Assembly: GCF_003019815.1 (NCBI RefSeq)
Contig: NZ_CP027773.1
Span: 3,855,001-3,919,000, forward strand
Reading direction: 5' to 3'
DNA length: 64,000 bases
Origin: Variovorax sp. PMC12
GTDB taxonomy: Bacteria > Pseudomonadota > Gammaproteobacteria > Burkholderiales > Burkholderiaceae_C
Each line of letters starts with the position of its first letter. The first letter of the stretch is position 1. The translations under genes were made by a program, and so were the position numbers. Positions 48,531 through 60,901 of this stretch are shown one piece after another. The notes below the pieces were generated by a model, which was given only the letters and a program-made list of their open reading frames with translations, searched no databases and had not been told where the DNA came from.

Positions 48531-49199
48531 TCATCGCATCAACCCGCCCTGGCGCAGCTTCTGCTCGAAGTGCCTCAGGATCAGCGTCATGGTGCCCGTG
48601 AGCACGAAGTACACGACCGCGATCGCCAGGTACACCTCCAGCGAACGGTAAGACACGCTGATGATCTTCTGCCCCTCGTGCATCACGTCGTGGATGGTCA
48701 GCAGCGACACCAGCGCCGAGTTCTTGATGAGCGCGATGAACTCGTTGCCCAGCGGCGGGATCATGCGCACCACCGCCTGCGGCAGCACGATCTGGCGCAT
48801 GGCCACCCCGGGCGTCATGCCCAGCGACTGCGCCGCCAGCGTCTGGCCCTTGTCGATCGACTGGATCGCGCCGCGCACGATCTCCGACACGTATGCGCCC
48901 GAATACACGCCGAGCCCCAGCACGCCGCACACGAAGGCCGGCAGCAGGATGCCGAAATGCGGCAGGCCGAAGAACAGGATGAACAGCTGCACCAGCAGCG
49001 GCGTGCCGCGGATGGCCGCCACGTAAGCGGTGCACGCGCCGTAGATCCAGCGCCGCTTCGGGTTCAGCCGGCCGATGCCGACCAGCAGGCCCAGCACGCA
49101 ACCCAGGGCCAGCGCGCAGGCGGTGATCTCCACCGTGACCAGCGCGCCGCGCAGCAGGTCGGGCCAGCCCTGCCAGACCGGCGAGAAATCGAGATCCAT
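48531..49199 (-). CDS. Polar amino-acid ABC transporter permease (HisM/GlnP type)
   Basis: 222 residues with five or so transmembrane helices and the His/Glu/Gln/Arg/opine family features: LRGALVTVEITACALALGCVLG, YVAAIRGTPLLVQLFILFFGLP, and the EAA loop AAQSLGMTPGVAMRQIVLPQA. It forms a transport unit with the binding protein gene 7 bp upstream. No ATPase gene is linked, so an ATPase from elsewhere must serve it. Confidence 0.92.
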   Translation of the reverse strand: MDLDFSPVWQGWPDLLRGALVTVEITACALALGCVLGLLVGIGRLNPKRRWIYGACTAYVAAIRGTPLLVQLFILFFGLPHFGILLPAFVCGVLGLGVYSGAYVSEIVRGAIQSIDKGQTLAAQSLGMTPGVAMRQIVLPQAVVRMIPPLGNEFIALIKNSALVSLLTIHDVMHEGQKIISVSYRSLEVYLAIAVVYFVLTGTMTLILRHFEQKLRQGGLMR

Positions 49200-49206
49200 G
49201 GCCTGC

Positions 49207-49968
49207 TTACTTGGCGTTGGCGCTGAACCACTTCTTCACGATCTGGTCGTAGGTGCCGTCCGCTTTCAGCTTCTCGATGGCGCCGTTCACCGCCTTGGTC
49301 AGCTCGGGCGTGTCCTTGCGGATCGCCATGCCGTACTCCTCGGTCGTGATCTGCTCGGGCAGCACCTTCAGGCCGCCGCGCGTGCGCACGTACTGGTAGG
49401 CGGCGGGCTTGCCGGTCACGGCGGCGTCGGCGCGGCCGATGTCGACGAGGTTGAACATCTCCTGGTTCTTCTCGACCTCCATCAGCTGCACCTGCGGGAA
49501 TTTCTCCTTGGTGTAGCTCACCGACTTGGTGCCCACCTGCACGCTGACCTTCTTGCCGTTGATGTCGGCCGGCGTCTTGATGGCGGTGTTGCCGTCCTTC
49601 ACCATCACCACCAGGCCGCCCGCGTAGTAGGGCACGGTGAAGTCGACGACCTTCTTGCGCTCGTCGGTGATGTAGATGCCCGAGACGGCCATGTCGAAGC
49701 GCTTGGAAATGAGGCCCGGCACGAGGCCCTTGAAGTCGATGTCGATCCACTCGATCTTGCGGCCCAGCGTCTTGCCGATGGCCTCGACCAGTTCCACGTC
49801 GAAGCCGGTGCGCTTGCCGTTCTCCACGAATTCCATCGGCGGGAAGGTGGCGTCGGTGGCCACGCGCAGCGGCTCGCCTTGCGCCTGGGCGGCGCCGGCG
49901 AAGCCGAAGAGAGCGAGGCCGGAGAGCGCGGCGGCGGCAACGGAAATGAGGGAGCGGCGGGTGTTCAT
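49207..49968 (-). CDS. Polar amino-acid ABC transporter binding protein
   Basis: 253 residues with a Sec signal peptide (about 1-29, AQAQG). The family 3 solute-binding pattern LRVATDATFPPMEFVENGKRTGFDVELVEAIGKTLGRKIEW is clear, as are FDMAVSGIYITDERKKVVDFTVPYY and the C-terminal NGAIEKLKADGTYDQIVKKWF. Its position in the hut operon suggests histidine or urocanate as ligand; the sequence alone does not prove it. Confidence 0.9.
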   Translation of the reverse strand: MNTRRSLISVAAAALSGLALFGFAGAAQAQGEPLRVATDATFPPMEFVENGKRTGFDVELVEAIGKTLGRKIEWIDIDFKGLVPGLISKRFDMAVSGIYITDERKKVVDFTVPYYAGGLVVMVKDGNTAIKTPADINGKKVSVQVGTKSVSYTKEKFPQVQLMEVEKNQEMFNLVDIGRADAAVTGKPAAYQYVRTRGGLKVLPEQITTEEYGMAIRKDTPELTKAVNGAIEKLKADGTYDQIVKKWFSANAK

Positions 49969-50013
49969 GGTGAAAGGCTTCCGAGGGAATGAAAAAGAAA
50001 AAGCAGCGCGCGA

Positions 50014-50748
50014 CTACTGCAGGGCGCGAGAGATGCGGGCCGCCGTGACGACGGTCATATGGAGCAATGCAGCTTCCATGCCCTCGACCCGCGTGAGCGG
50101 CGCCATGAGCGTGATCGCGCCGCGCAGCCGGCGGCCCGAGGCCAGCACCGGCGCGCTCGCGCCCCACACGCCGGCATCGACCTCGCCGTGGGTCACGGCA
50201 TGGCCGGCTTCGCGGATGGCATCGAGTTCGGCGGCGCGCTCGGCGCGGCGTTCGGGGCTTTCGCCGAGCCCGTCGAGCAGGGCGTCGCGCTGGTCCGGCG
50301 GCATGTGGGCCAGCAGGCACTTGGCGCTGGCGCCGTCGCGCGCGGGCACGCTGCGGCCGCGGTCGAAGGAGCAGCGCAGCGACTGCTCGCTGTCGATCAT
50401 CTCCAGGCACACCACGCGGTCGTTCACCGCCGTGACCAGCGCCACGCTTTCATGCGTCTGCCGGGCCAGCTCGCGCATGTCGGTGCGCGCCGCCATCACG
50501 AGGTCGGAGTTGCCGTCGAAGCCGGTGGCGAGCTGCACGCTCACCGGGCCCGGCGAGTAGCGGCCTTCCGACTCCATCACGAAGCCCCAGCGGCGCAACG
50601 TGGCGATCTGCCGGTACAGCGTGCTCTGCGACAGGCCGGTGGCCTGCACCAGCTCGGCCGCCGTCATCGCCGACTTGCTCTGCGCCAGCACCGACAGCAC
50701 GAACAGGGCGCGGTCGTTGTGGGCGGGAGCGTCGGTCGGAGACGTCAT
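50014..50748 (-). CDS. IclR family transcriptional regulator
   Basis: 244 residues from MTSPTDAPAHNDRALFVLSVLAQ (an in-frame extension to 50820 exists without a good start). Winged helix LVQATGLSQSTLYRQIATLRRWGFV is followed by the IclR effector domain (TDMRELARQTHESVALVTAVNDRVVCLEMIDSEQSLRCSF, RDGASAKCLLAHMP). Located inside the hut cluster between hutU and the ABC genes, in the same direction. hut genes are usually under HutC alone, so this is a second linked regulator. Confidence 0.88.
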   Translation of the reverse strand: MTSPTDAPAHNDRALFVLSVLAQSKSAMTAAELVQATGLSQSTLYRQIATLRRWGFVMESEGRYSPGPVSVQLATGFDGNSDLVMAARTDMRELARQTHESVALVTAVNDRVVCLEMIDSEQSLRCSFDRGRSVPARDGASAKCLLAHMPPDQRDALLDGLGESPERRAERAAELDAIREAGHAVTHGEVDAGVWGASAPVLASGRRLRGAITLMAPLTRVEGMEAALLHMTVVTAARISRALQ

Positions 50749-50879
50749 CGGAGGCAGTCGCTGGCGGTCGAAAGTGGATGAAGCGGCGTGCAGTATCTTG
50801 CTCGCCGTTCTCACTTCCAAGCCTTGATTCCCATTCGATGGGAATGAGCGCGTTTTTTCTTTCTACCTTCGTCTTACCG

Positions 50880-52607
<1,728 letters not shown>

Positions 52608-52637
52608 GGCGTGGTTCTCCTATCTGTCGGATGTGTT

Positions 52638-54197
52638 TCAAGAGTGGCTGGGCAGGATGTCGAGCAGCGCGGCCGGCAGCTCGGCCTTCAGCGCCCACTG
52701 GCGCATGGCTTCGATGTCGGGGGCGAGGTAGCGGTCGCGTTCGAGGAAGGCGACCTTCTGGCGGATGGCAGCGAATTCGGCTTCCACCAGCGGCGAGCTC
52801 TTGAGCTTGCGCTTGAGCTCGATGCCTTGCGCGGCGGCCATGGCTTCGACGCCGACGACCACGGCCGTGTTGTCGACCATGTCGGCCAGGCGGCGGCCCG
52901 CGAAGGTGGCCATCGACACGTGGTCTTCCTGGTTGGCCGAGGTGGGCAGGCTGTCGACGCTGGCGGGGTGCGCGAGCGACTTGTTCTCCGAGGCCAGCGC
53001 CGCGGCCGTGACCTGCGCGATCATGAAACCCGAGTTGAGGCCGCCGTCGCGCACCAGGAACGGCGGCAGGCCCGACAAGCCGCTGTCGAGCAGCAGCGCA
53101 AGCCGGCGCTCGGCGATCGCGCCGACTTCGCTGACGGCCAGCGCAATGATGTCGGCCGCGAAGGCGACGGGCTCGGCGTGGAAGTTGCCGCCCGAGATGA
53201 CCTCGCCCGTGTCGGTGAAGACCAGCGGGTTGTCCGATGCGGCGTTGGCTTCGATCACCAGCACGCGCGCGGCATGCGCGAGGTTGTCGAGGCACGCGCC
53301 CATGACCTGCGGAATGCAGCGCACGGAGTACGGGTCTTGCACGCGGCCGCAGTCGGCGTGCGACGGCACGATCTCGCTGCCCTCGAGCAGCGTGCGCACC
53401 GCAGCAGCTACAGCGATCTGGCCCGGCTGGCCGCGCGCGGCGTGGATGCGTGCATCGAAGGGCTTGATCGAACCCTGGATGGCCTCGAGCGACAGCGCGC
53501 CCGACATCAGCGCCGAGGCGAACACGTCTTCCGCGCCGAACAGGCCGGCCAGCGCCAGCGCGGTCGACACCTGCGTGCCGTTGAGCAGCGCCAGGCCTTC
53601 CTTGGGGCCGAGCACGAACGGTTCGAGGCCGATGCTGCGCATGGCTTCCGCGCCGCCGACCAGCTTGCCGTCGGCCAGCGTCGCCTGGCCTTCGCCGATC
53701 AGCACGCAGGCCATGTGCGCGAGCGGCGCGAGGTCGCCGGACGCACCGACCGAGCCCTTGCACGGAATGCTCGGCGTGACGCCCGCGTTGAACAGGGCCA
53801 GCAGCGCATCGACCAGCGCGGGCCGCACGCCCGAATGGCCGCGCGCCAGGCTCACCGCCTTGGTCGCAAGGATCATGCGCACGACGGGCGCAGCCAGCGG
53901 CTCGCCCGTGCCCACGCTGTGCGACAGCACCAGGTTGCGCTGCAGCTCGGCCAGGTGGTCGTTGCCGATGCGCGTGCTCGCGAGCTTGCCGAAGCCGGTG
54001 TTGATGCCGTAGACGACCTGGTCGTTCTCGACGATGTGGCGCACGGCGGCCTCTGCACGCAGCATGCCGTCGCGCACCGACGGGTCGAGCGCAAGCCGCA
54101 CGCCGCCGGCCTGGATGCGACGCAGCGTCGCAAGGTCGACCTTGCCGGGCGTGAGGGTCAAGGTGGCATCTGGATGGGCGGTGTGTTTGCTTGGCAT
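52638..54197 (-). CDS. hutH: Histidine ammonia-lyase
   Basis: 519 residues from MPSKHTAHPDATLTLTPGK. The MIO prosthetic group forms from Ala-Ser-Gly in GSVGASGDLAPLAHMA. Other motifs are VYGINTGFGKLASTRI and SANQEDHVSMATFAGRR. It deaminates histidine to urocanate. The chosen ATG has ACAGG 5 bases upstream; an in-frame ATG at 54215 would place coding sequence through the HutC site and is less likely. Confidence 0.97.
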   Translation of the reverse strand: MPSKHTAHPDATLTLTPGKVDLATLRRIQAGGVRLALDPSVRDGMLRAEAAVRHIVENDQVVYGINTGFGKLASTRIGNDHLAELQRNLVLSHSVGTGEPLAAPVVRMILATKAVSLARGHSGVRPALVDALLALFNAGVTPSIPCKGSVGASGDLAPLAHMACVLIGEGQATLADGKLVGGAEAMRSIGLEPFVLGPKEGLALLNGTQVSTALALAGLFGAEDVFASALMSGALSLEAIQGSIKPFDARIHAARGQPGQIAVAAAVRTLLEGSEIVPSHADCGRVQDPYSVRCIPQVMGACLDNLAHAARVLVIEANAASDNPLVFTDTGEVISGGNFHAEPVAFAADIIALAVSEVGAIAERRLALLLDSGLSGLPPFLVRDGGLNSGFMIAQVTAAALASENKSLAHPASVDSLPTSANQEDHVSMATFAGRRLADMVDNTAVVVGVEAMAAAQGIELKRKLKSSPLVEAEFAAIRQKVAFLERDRYLAPDIEAMRQWALKAELPAALLDILPSHS

Positions 54198-54202
54198 GTA
54201 AA

Positions 54203-54216
54203 CCTGTCTATACAAG
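54203..54216. promoter_or_regulatory. HutC operator candidate at hutH
   Basis: CTTGTATAGACAGG on the minus strand matches the HutC consensus TGTA-N2-TACA with one change. It ends 5 bases before the hutH ATG and covers the ribosome site, so HutC could block transcription there. Two related sites lie at 57907 and 57972. Confidence 0.65.
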
Positions 54217-54249
54217 TGGTTGCGAGAGAAAACGTAGGTCTTCGAGGAC

Positions 54250-54274
54250 GAAAAAAAACTAGCCGAAGCTCGGG
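54250..54274 (-). terminator. Possible short terminator at the end of hutC
   Basis: On the minus strand the last codons of hutC give AGC-TTCG-GCT, a small UUCG-loop hairpin, followed by TAG and eight T. The stem is only 3 bp, so efficiency would be low, but the T run and location between hutC and the hutH operator fit a boundary. Confidence 0.3.
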
Positions 54275-54996
54275 TTGCCGTCGGCCTTGAAGCGGCTGCC
54301 CAGGCTGTAGCGCGAGGCGGGATGCAGGCAGCGCACCCAGGTCACGGGGGTGTTGCGTATCCAGGTGCGGCGCGTCAGCAGCAGGCAGGGGTCGGTGGGC
54401 GCCATCGCGAGCCGCTGCGCCTGCTCCAGGTTGGGCAGCACGGCGTCGACGACGTGTTCGATCTGGTCGAAGGGCACGTTGCGCACCAGGTACTCGCTGG
54501 GCGGGATGGCGCTGAAGTCCTGCTCGAGGTAGTCGGGCACGACCTGCGGATTGACGTAGCGCTCTTCGAGCTGCACCGGCGTTTCGTTCTCCAGGTGCAG
54601 GCAGGCGCTGTGGAACACCGAGTCCCCCGCGCGCAGGTCGAGCCATGCGGCCACGTCCGGAGAGGCGGCGATGCGTTCGACCTCGATCATTTCGCAGCGG
54701 TAGTCGTGCCCGCGCTGGCGGATTTCGCTGGCGATGTTGGCGATCTGCAGCAGCGTGGACTGCGGCTTGTTCTCGGCCACGAAGCTGCCGACGCCGGCCA
54801 CGCGCACGATGCGGCCCTGCTCCACCAGCTCGCGCAGCGCGCGGTTCACCGTCATGCGCGCCATGCCGAACTGCGCGACCAGCTCATGCTCCGAAGGCAG
54901 GCGGTGGCCGGGCGGCCAGGTGCCGTCCTGGATCTTGCGGGAGATGTGATCCTTGACTTGCGCGTAGAGCGCGAGGGTTGGGAGGTCGCGCTTCAT
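54259..54996 (-). CDS. hutC: Histidine utilisation repressor (GntR/HutC family)
   Basis: 245 residues from MKRDLPTLALYAQVKDHISRKIQDGTWPPGHRLPSEHELVAQFGMARMTVNRALRELVEQG, a GntR winged helix, then the UTRA effector domain with DSVFHSACLHLENETPVQLEERYVNPQVVPDYLEQDFS. HutC is released from DNA by urocanate. An in-frame extension to 55032 exists. Its gene lies directly upstream of hutH, and target-like sites flank the locus. Confidence 0.94.
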   Translation of the reverse strand: MKRDLPTLALYAQVKDHISRKIQDGTWPPGHRLPSEHELVAQFGMARMTVNRALRELVEQGRIVRVAGVGSFVAENKPQSTLLQIANIASEIRQRGHDYRCEMIEVERIAASPDVAAWLDLRAGDSVFHSACLHLENETPVQLEERYVNPQVVPDYLEQDFSAIPPSEYLVRNVPFDQIEHVVDAVLPNLEQAQRLAMAPTDPCLLLTRRTWIRNTPVTWVRCLHPASRYSLGSRFKADGNPSFG

Positions 54997-55087
54997 CTTT
55001 GCGCTTTCGGCTGCTGTTCGGGGCGTGTGCACAGGGCGCGGCTCTGTTGCCGGCCGATCAACGACGGCTCTGAACGATCACGACGAT

Positions 55088-55157
55088 GGGGTGCCTTGCG
55101 CAGCGAAATAAAGGAGGAGCCCGAAGGGCGGGGGACATTCGCGGAGCAAGGTACCCC
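55088..55157. repeat. Large imperfect stem-loop between hutC and the ABC ATPase gene
   Basis: GGGGTGCCTTGC (55088-55099) and GCAAGGTACCCC (55146-55157) are inverted with one mismatch, about 46 bases apart, and the interior also has inverted pieces (GCGAA..TTCGC). The transposon-like terminal symmetry and lack of coding make this a probable interspersed element, seen once here. Confidence 0.45.
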
Positions 55158-55225
55158 GTCGGCGTGAGCGCACCCCGAACGGCGCACCTCATGCACAACA
55201 CGAAGAACAGAAGCGCAAGCGATCA

Positions 55226-56004
<779 letters not shown>

Positions 56005-56020
<16 letters not shown>

Positions 56021-56838
56021 GCGAACAGACGGCGGTTCAATGCCTTGAAGGCGAAGTCGGACAACAGGCCGATGACGCCGATCACGATGATCCCGAAGAT
56101 GATCTGGCCGGTGTTCAGCAGCGCCTGGCTGTCGGTGATCATGTGGCCGATGCCCGACGAGGAGCCGATCAGCTCCGCCACGATCACGTAGGTCCACGCC
56201 CAGCCCAGCACCAGGCGCAGCGTTTCCGCGATGCCCGGCGCGGCGCCCGGAATGAGCACGCGCGCCACGATGCCTCGGCTGTTGGCGCCCAGCGTGTAGG
56301 CCGCTTCGACGAGGTCGCGCCGCGCGCCACCCACGGTGACCGCCACCATCAGCACGATCTGGAAGAACGAGCCGATGAAGATCACCAGCAGCTTCTGCAT
56401 TTCGCCCAGGCCCGCCCACAGGATGAGCAGCGGAATGAAGGCCGAGGCCGGCAGGTAGCGGCAGAACGAGACGAAGGGCTCGAAGAAGGCTTCCACCGTT
56501 TTCCATGTGCCCATGGCAATGCCCAGCGGCACCGCGAACACGGCCGCCAGCAGGAAGCCGCCGAACACGCGCCACACGGTCATGCCGATGTCGCCGATGA
56601 AGCCGTACTCGGTGAAGAGCAGCCAGCCTTCCTTGACCATGGTCGGCGGGCTCGCCAGGAAGGTCGGCGGCACGAAGCCGCCGAGCGTGGCCACGGCCCA
56701 CACCAGCACGAAGACGACGAAGAACGCGAGCCCCAGCAGCACGCGCGCACGCGTGCCGATGGGTTCGAGCGGCGCGAGCGCGCGGCGGCGCGCGGGCACC
56801 GGCACGGCGGCGGACGGCGCCTGCGCCATCTGCGGCAT
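56005..56838 (-). CDS. ABC transporter permease, nitrate/sulfonate/taurine type
   Basis: 277 residues from the ATG at 56838, 4 bp after the binding-protein stop; an ATG at 56862 is also in frame. Six hydrophobic helices; ASPPTMVKEGWLLFTEYGFIGDIGMTVWRVFGGFLLA and the EAA loop AYTLGANSRGIVARVLIPGAAPGIAETLRLVLGWAW belong to the SsuC/TauC family. Couples to the ATPase gene downstream. Confidence 0.9.
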
Positions 56839-56842
56839 GGCC

Positions 56843-57814
56843 TTACTTGACGAAGCTTGCATCGAAGGTCACGGAAAGATCTTCAGGCGCCTTGCGGATC
56901 ACGCCGGCTTCCAGAAGGATGGGCGTGGCCTCCTTCATGAAGCTGGTGAGCTCGCCCGCAAAGAACTTCTGGTTGGCCGCCTTGTCCTGCCAGCGCAGGA
57001 AGGCCGACGACTTGGCGAATTGCTCGCCGCTCTGCTTCACGGCGGAGCCCATGAGTTCGTTCGACTTCTCGGGCTCTGCCTTGATCATGTCCAGCGCGTC
57101 GAAGTACGACTTGGTGAGCGCGGCGGCGGCCTTGGCATTGGCCTTGAGCCAGGTGGGCGCGCAGCCGACGGTGTCCATCACCATCGGGTAGTCGAGCGTG
57201 GTGGCCAGGATCTTGCCGGCGGCGGGGTTGGCGCGCACGGTCGAGAGGTACGGCTCGTAGGTCATGGCGGCGTCGTTCTGGCCGGCCACGAAGGCCTGGG
57301 CCGAAGCCTGCGGCGACAGCGTGGTGGTCTTCACGTCCTTCAGCGTCATGCCGTTCTTGCTGAGCATCCAGGCCAGGCCGAAGTAGGGCGCGGTGCCGGG
57401 CGCGTCCACGCCGATGGTCTTGCCCTTGAGGTCGGAGAACTTGCTGACGTCGCCGCGCACCGCGAGGCCGTCGGCGCCGTAGGACTTGTCCATCTGGAAG
57501 ATCTGCACGATGGGCACGCCGTTGGCGTTCCAGGCCACGTGCGTCTCCACCGTGGTGGCCGCGCACTGGATGGCGCCGGAGGCCAGCGCCAGGTGGCGGT
57601 CCTTCTGCGGGATCATCTTGAGTTCGACGTCGAGCCCGTTCTTCTTGAAGATGCCGGCCTTGTCGGCCAGCGAGAGCGGCGCGAAGCCGGTCCAGCCCGA
57701 CATGCCGAGCGCAATCTTCGTTTCCTGGGCGGCGGCCGTTCCGGCCATGCCCGCTGCACATGCACCTGCTGCCAGCAGCGAAGCGACTTTCACAACTACC
57801 GTCTTCTTGACCAT
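56843..57814 (-). CDS. ABC transporter binding protein, NMT1/TauA type
   Basis: 323 residues with a Sec signal peptide (about 1-29, AAAQE). The NMT1-like fold shows IALGMSGWTGFAPLSLADKAGIFKKNGLDVELKMIPQKDRHLALASGAIQCAATTVE and IGVDAPGTAPYFGLAWML. AGGAG lies 5 bases before the ATG. Ligands in this group range from sulfonates and nitrate to thiamine precursors and aromatic acids. A HutC-type site lies over its likely promoter, so a compound of histidine breakdown such as urocanate is a candidate. Confidence 0.9.
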   Translation of the reverse strand: MVKKTVVVKVASLLAAGACAAGMAGTAAAQETKIALGMSGWTGFAPLSLADKAGIFKKNGLDVELKMIPQKDRHLALASGAIQCAATTVETHVAWNANGVPIVQIFQMDKSYGADGLAVRGDVSKFSDLKGKTIGVDAPGTAPYFGLAWMLSKNGMTLKDVKTTTLSPQASAQAFVAGQNDAAMTYEPYLSTVRANPAAGKILATTLDYPMVMDTVGCAPTWLKANAKAAAALTKSYFDALDMIKAEPEKSNELMGSAVKQSGEQFAKSSAFLRWQDKAANQKFFAGELTSFMKEATPILLEAGVIRKAPEDLSVTFDASFVK

Positions 57815-57906
57815 GGGTACTCCTGGGTCTGTTCTTTGGAAAAAGGCTCGGCGGCGGGCCGGATGACCGGGCTGCGCGCGCCTCGCATTGTTGCCAAGCG
57901 CCCCAA

Positions 57907-57920
57907 CTTGTATATACAGG
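57907..57920. promoter_or_regulatory. HutC operator candidate at the NMT1-type ABC operon
   Basis: CTTGTATATACAGG contains the exact HutC recognition pattern TGTA-TA-TACA. It lies 93 bases upstream of the binding-protein start and covers the -10 box of the promoter candidate at 57909-57937. Confidence 0.65.
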
Positions 57921-57937
57921 ATAACCCGGAAGGTCAT
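57909..57937 (-). promoter_or_regulatory. Candidate promoter of the NMT1-type ABC operon
   Basis: On the minus strand ATGACC (57932-57937), a 17-base spacer, then TATACA (57909-57914). Both boxes match 4 of 6. The -10 lies within the HutC site, which is where a repressor should bind. Confidence 0.35.
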
Positions 57938-57971
57938 TTTTGGTGCATTTCCTTGGGAAATGCACCGATTT

Positions 57972-57985
57972 GCTGTCTAGACAAG
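57972..57985. promoter_or_regulatory. Second HutC-like site upstream of the ABC operon and recQ
   Basis: CTTGTCTAGACAGC on the minus strand: a perfect TGTCTAGACA palindrome that keeps the outer CTTGT...ACAG of the other two sites but changes both inner TA pairs symmetrically. It is 52 bp from the 57907 site (about five helical turns), so the two could be bridged by HutC. Confidence 0.4.
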
Positions 57986-58104
57986 AAAGAGCGCGGGACG
58001 GGGGCGACCATTGCAAACCTCGTGCCACGGCCACTCGGGTGCCACTGGGGGACAATCGACGGCCCGCGCCCCTCAGCCACTTTCCGCCCCTCACTCCCCC
58101 GCCT

Positions 58105-59997
<1,893 letters not shown>

Positions 59998-60017
59998 CGA
60001 AAAAAGAGAGCGCGGCC

Positions 60018-60899
60018 TTGGACACCCGGCAGATGCGCTGCGTCGTCGCGATTGCCGAGGCCGGCAGTCTCACCAAGGCCGCCGAGCGGCTGGGCCTGGC
60101 ACAGCCGGCACTCACGCAGACGCTGAACCGGCTGGAGCAGGAACTCGGCACGCGGCTGTTCACGCGCTCGCGCCGCGGCGCCGCGCTGACCGATGCGGGC
60201 CTGGCCGTCATCGACGACATGCGCGCCAGCCTGGCCTACGGCGACACGGCCGCCGAGCGCGCCCGCGCAATGGGCGCCGGGCGCGCGGGCCGGCTCACGA
60301 TCGGCTTCGTGACGCACGCCGTCTACGAGGTGCTGCCGAACGCGCTGCGCCGGCTGCGCGCCGGGCATCCGCAGCTCGACGTGGTGCTGCGCGAGATGAG
60401 CAATGCCGAGCAGGTGGCGGCGCTGGAGGGCGGGCGCATCGACATCGCGCTGCTGCATCCGCCGGTGTCGGTGTCGGCCCGGGTGCACGAGCTGCGACTG
60501 GGCGAGGAGTCGCTGATCGCCGCGCTGCCGGCCGCATGGCCGCTGGAGGCGGACGGCTGCGTGTCGCTCGCCGACATCGCGCGGCACGGGCTGGTGTGGT
60601 TCCCGGAGCAGCAGATCCCCGCCCTGCGCGCGCAGCTGCTGGGCGCGCTGCGCCGCGCCGGCCACGAGACGCGGGTGGTGCAGGACGCCAACCGCACGCT
60701 GACGGTGCTGTCATGCGTGGCGGCGGGCCTGGGCTGGTCGCTGCTGCCGCGCTCGGTGCGCGCGCTGCGGCACGAGGGCGTGCGCTATGCCGAGGTGCGC
60801 GATGGCGCGGGCTTGCCGCCCTTCGAACTGTCGGCGCTGTGGCTGGCGCGCTCGCGCCCGACCTTTGCCGATGCGTTCGCGGCGATGCTGCGCGGCTGA
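60018..60899 (+). CDS. LysR family transcriptional regulator
   Basis: 293 residues from a TTG start at 60018 (GAGAG 8 bases upstream). MDTRQMRCVVAIAEAGSLTKAAERLGLAQPALTQTLNRLEQELGTRLFTRSRRGAALTDAG is the LysR DNA-binding domain, followed by the CbnR/CatM-like effector domain. It is 20 bp after recQ and converges with the Bug-type gene, which with the amidohydrolase may be its target. Confidence 0.88.
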   Translation: MDTRQMRCVVAIAEAGSLTKAAERLGLAQPALTQTLNRLEQELGTRLFTRSRRGAALTDAGLAVIDDMRASLAYGDTAAERARAMGAGRAGRLTIGFVTHAVYEVLPNALRRLRAGHPQLDVVLREMSNAEQVAALEGGRIDIALLHPPVSVSARVHELRLGEESLIAALPAAWPLEADGCVSLADIARHGLVWFPEQQIPALRAQLLGALRRAGHETRVVQDANRTLTVLSCVAAGLGWSLLPRSVRALRHEGVRYAEVRDGAGLPPFELSALWLARSRPTFADAFAAMLRG

Positions 60900-60901
60900 C
60901 G

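Noticed and set aside
54198..54215. hutH start six codons further upstream (ATG at 54215)
   Set aside because: It would make the HutC operator coding sequence, and no ribosome site precedes it; the ATG at 54197 has ACAGG at good spacing and matches usual HutH N-termini better.
57940..58104. Upstream extension of recQ to an ATG at 57940
   Set aside because: The extra 55 residues resemble no RecQ and cross a HutC-like site; the GTG at 58105 gives a normal N-terminus.
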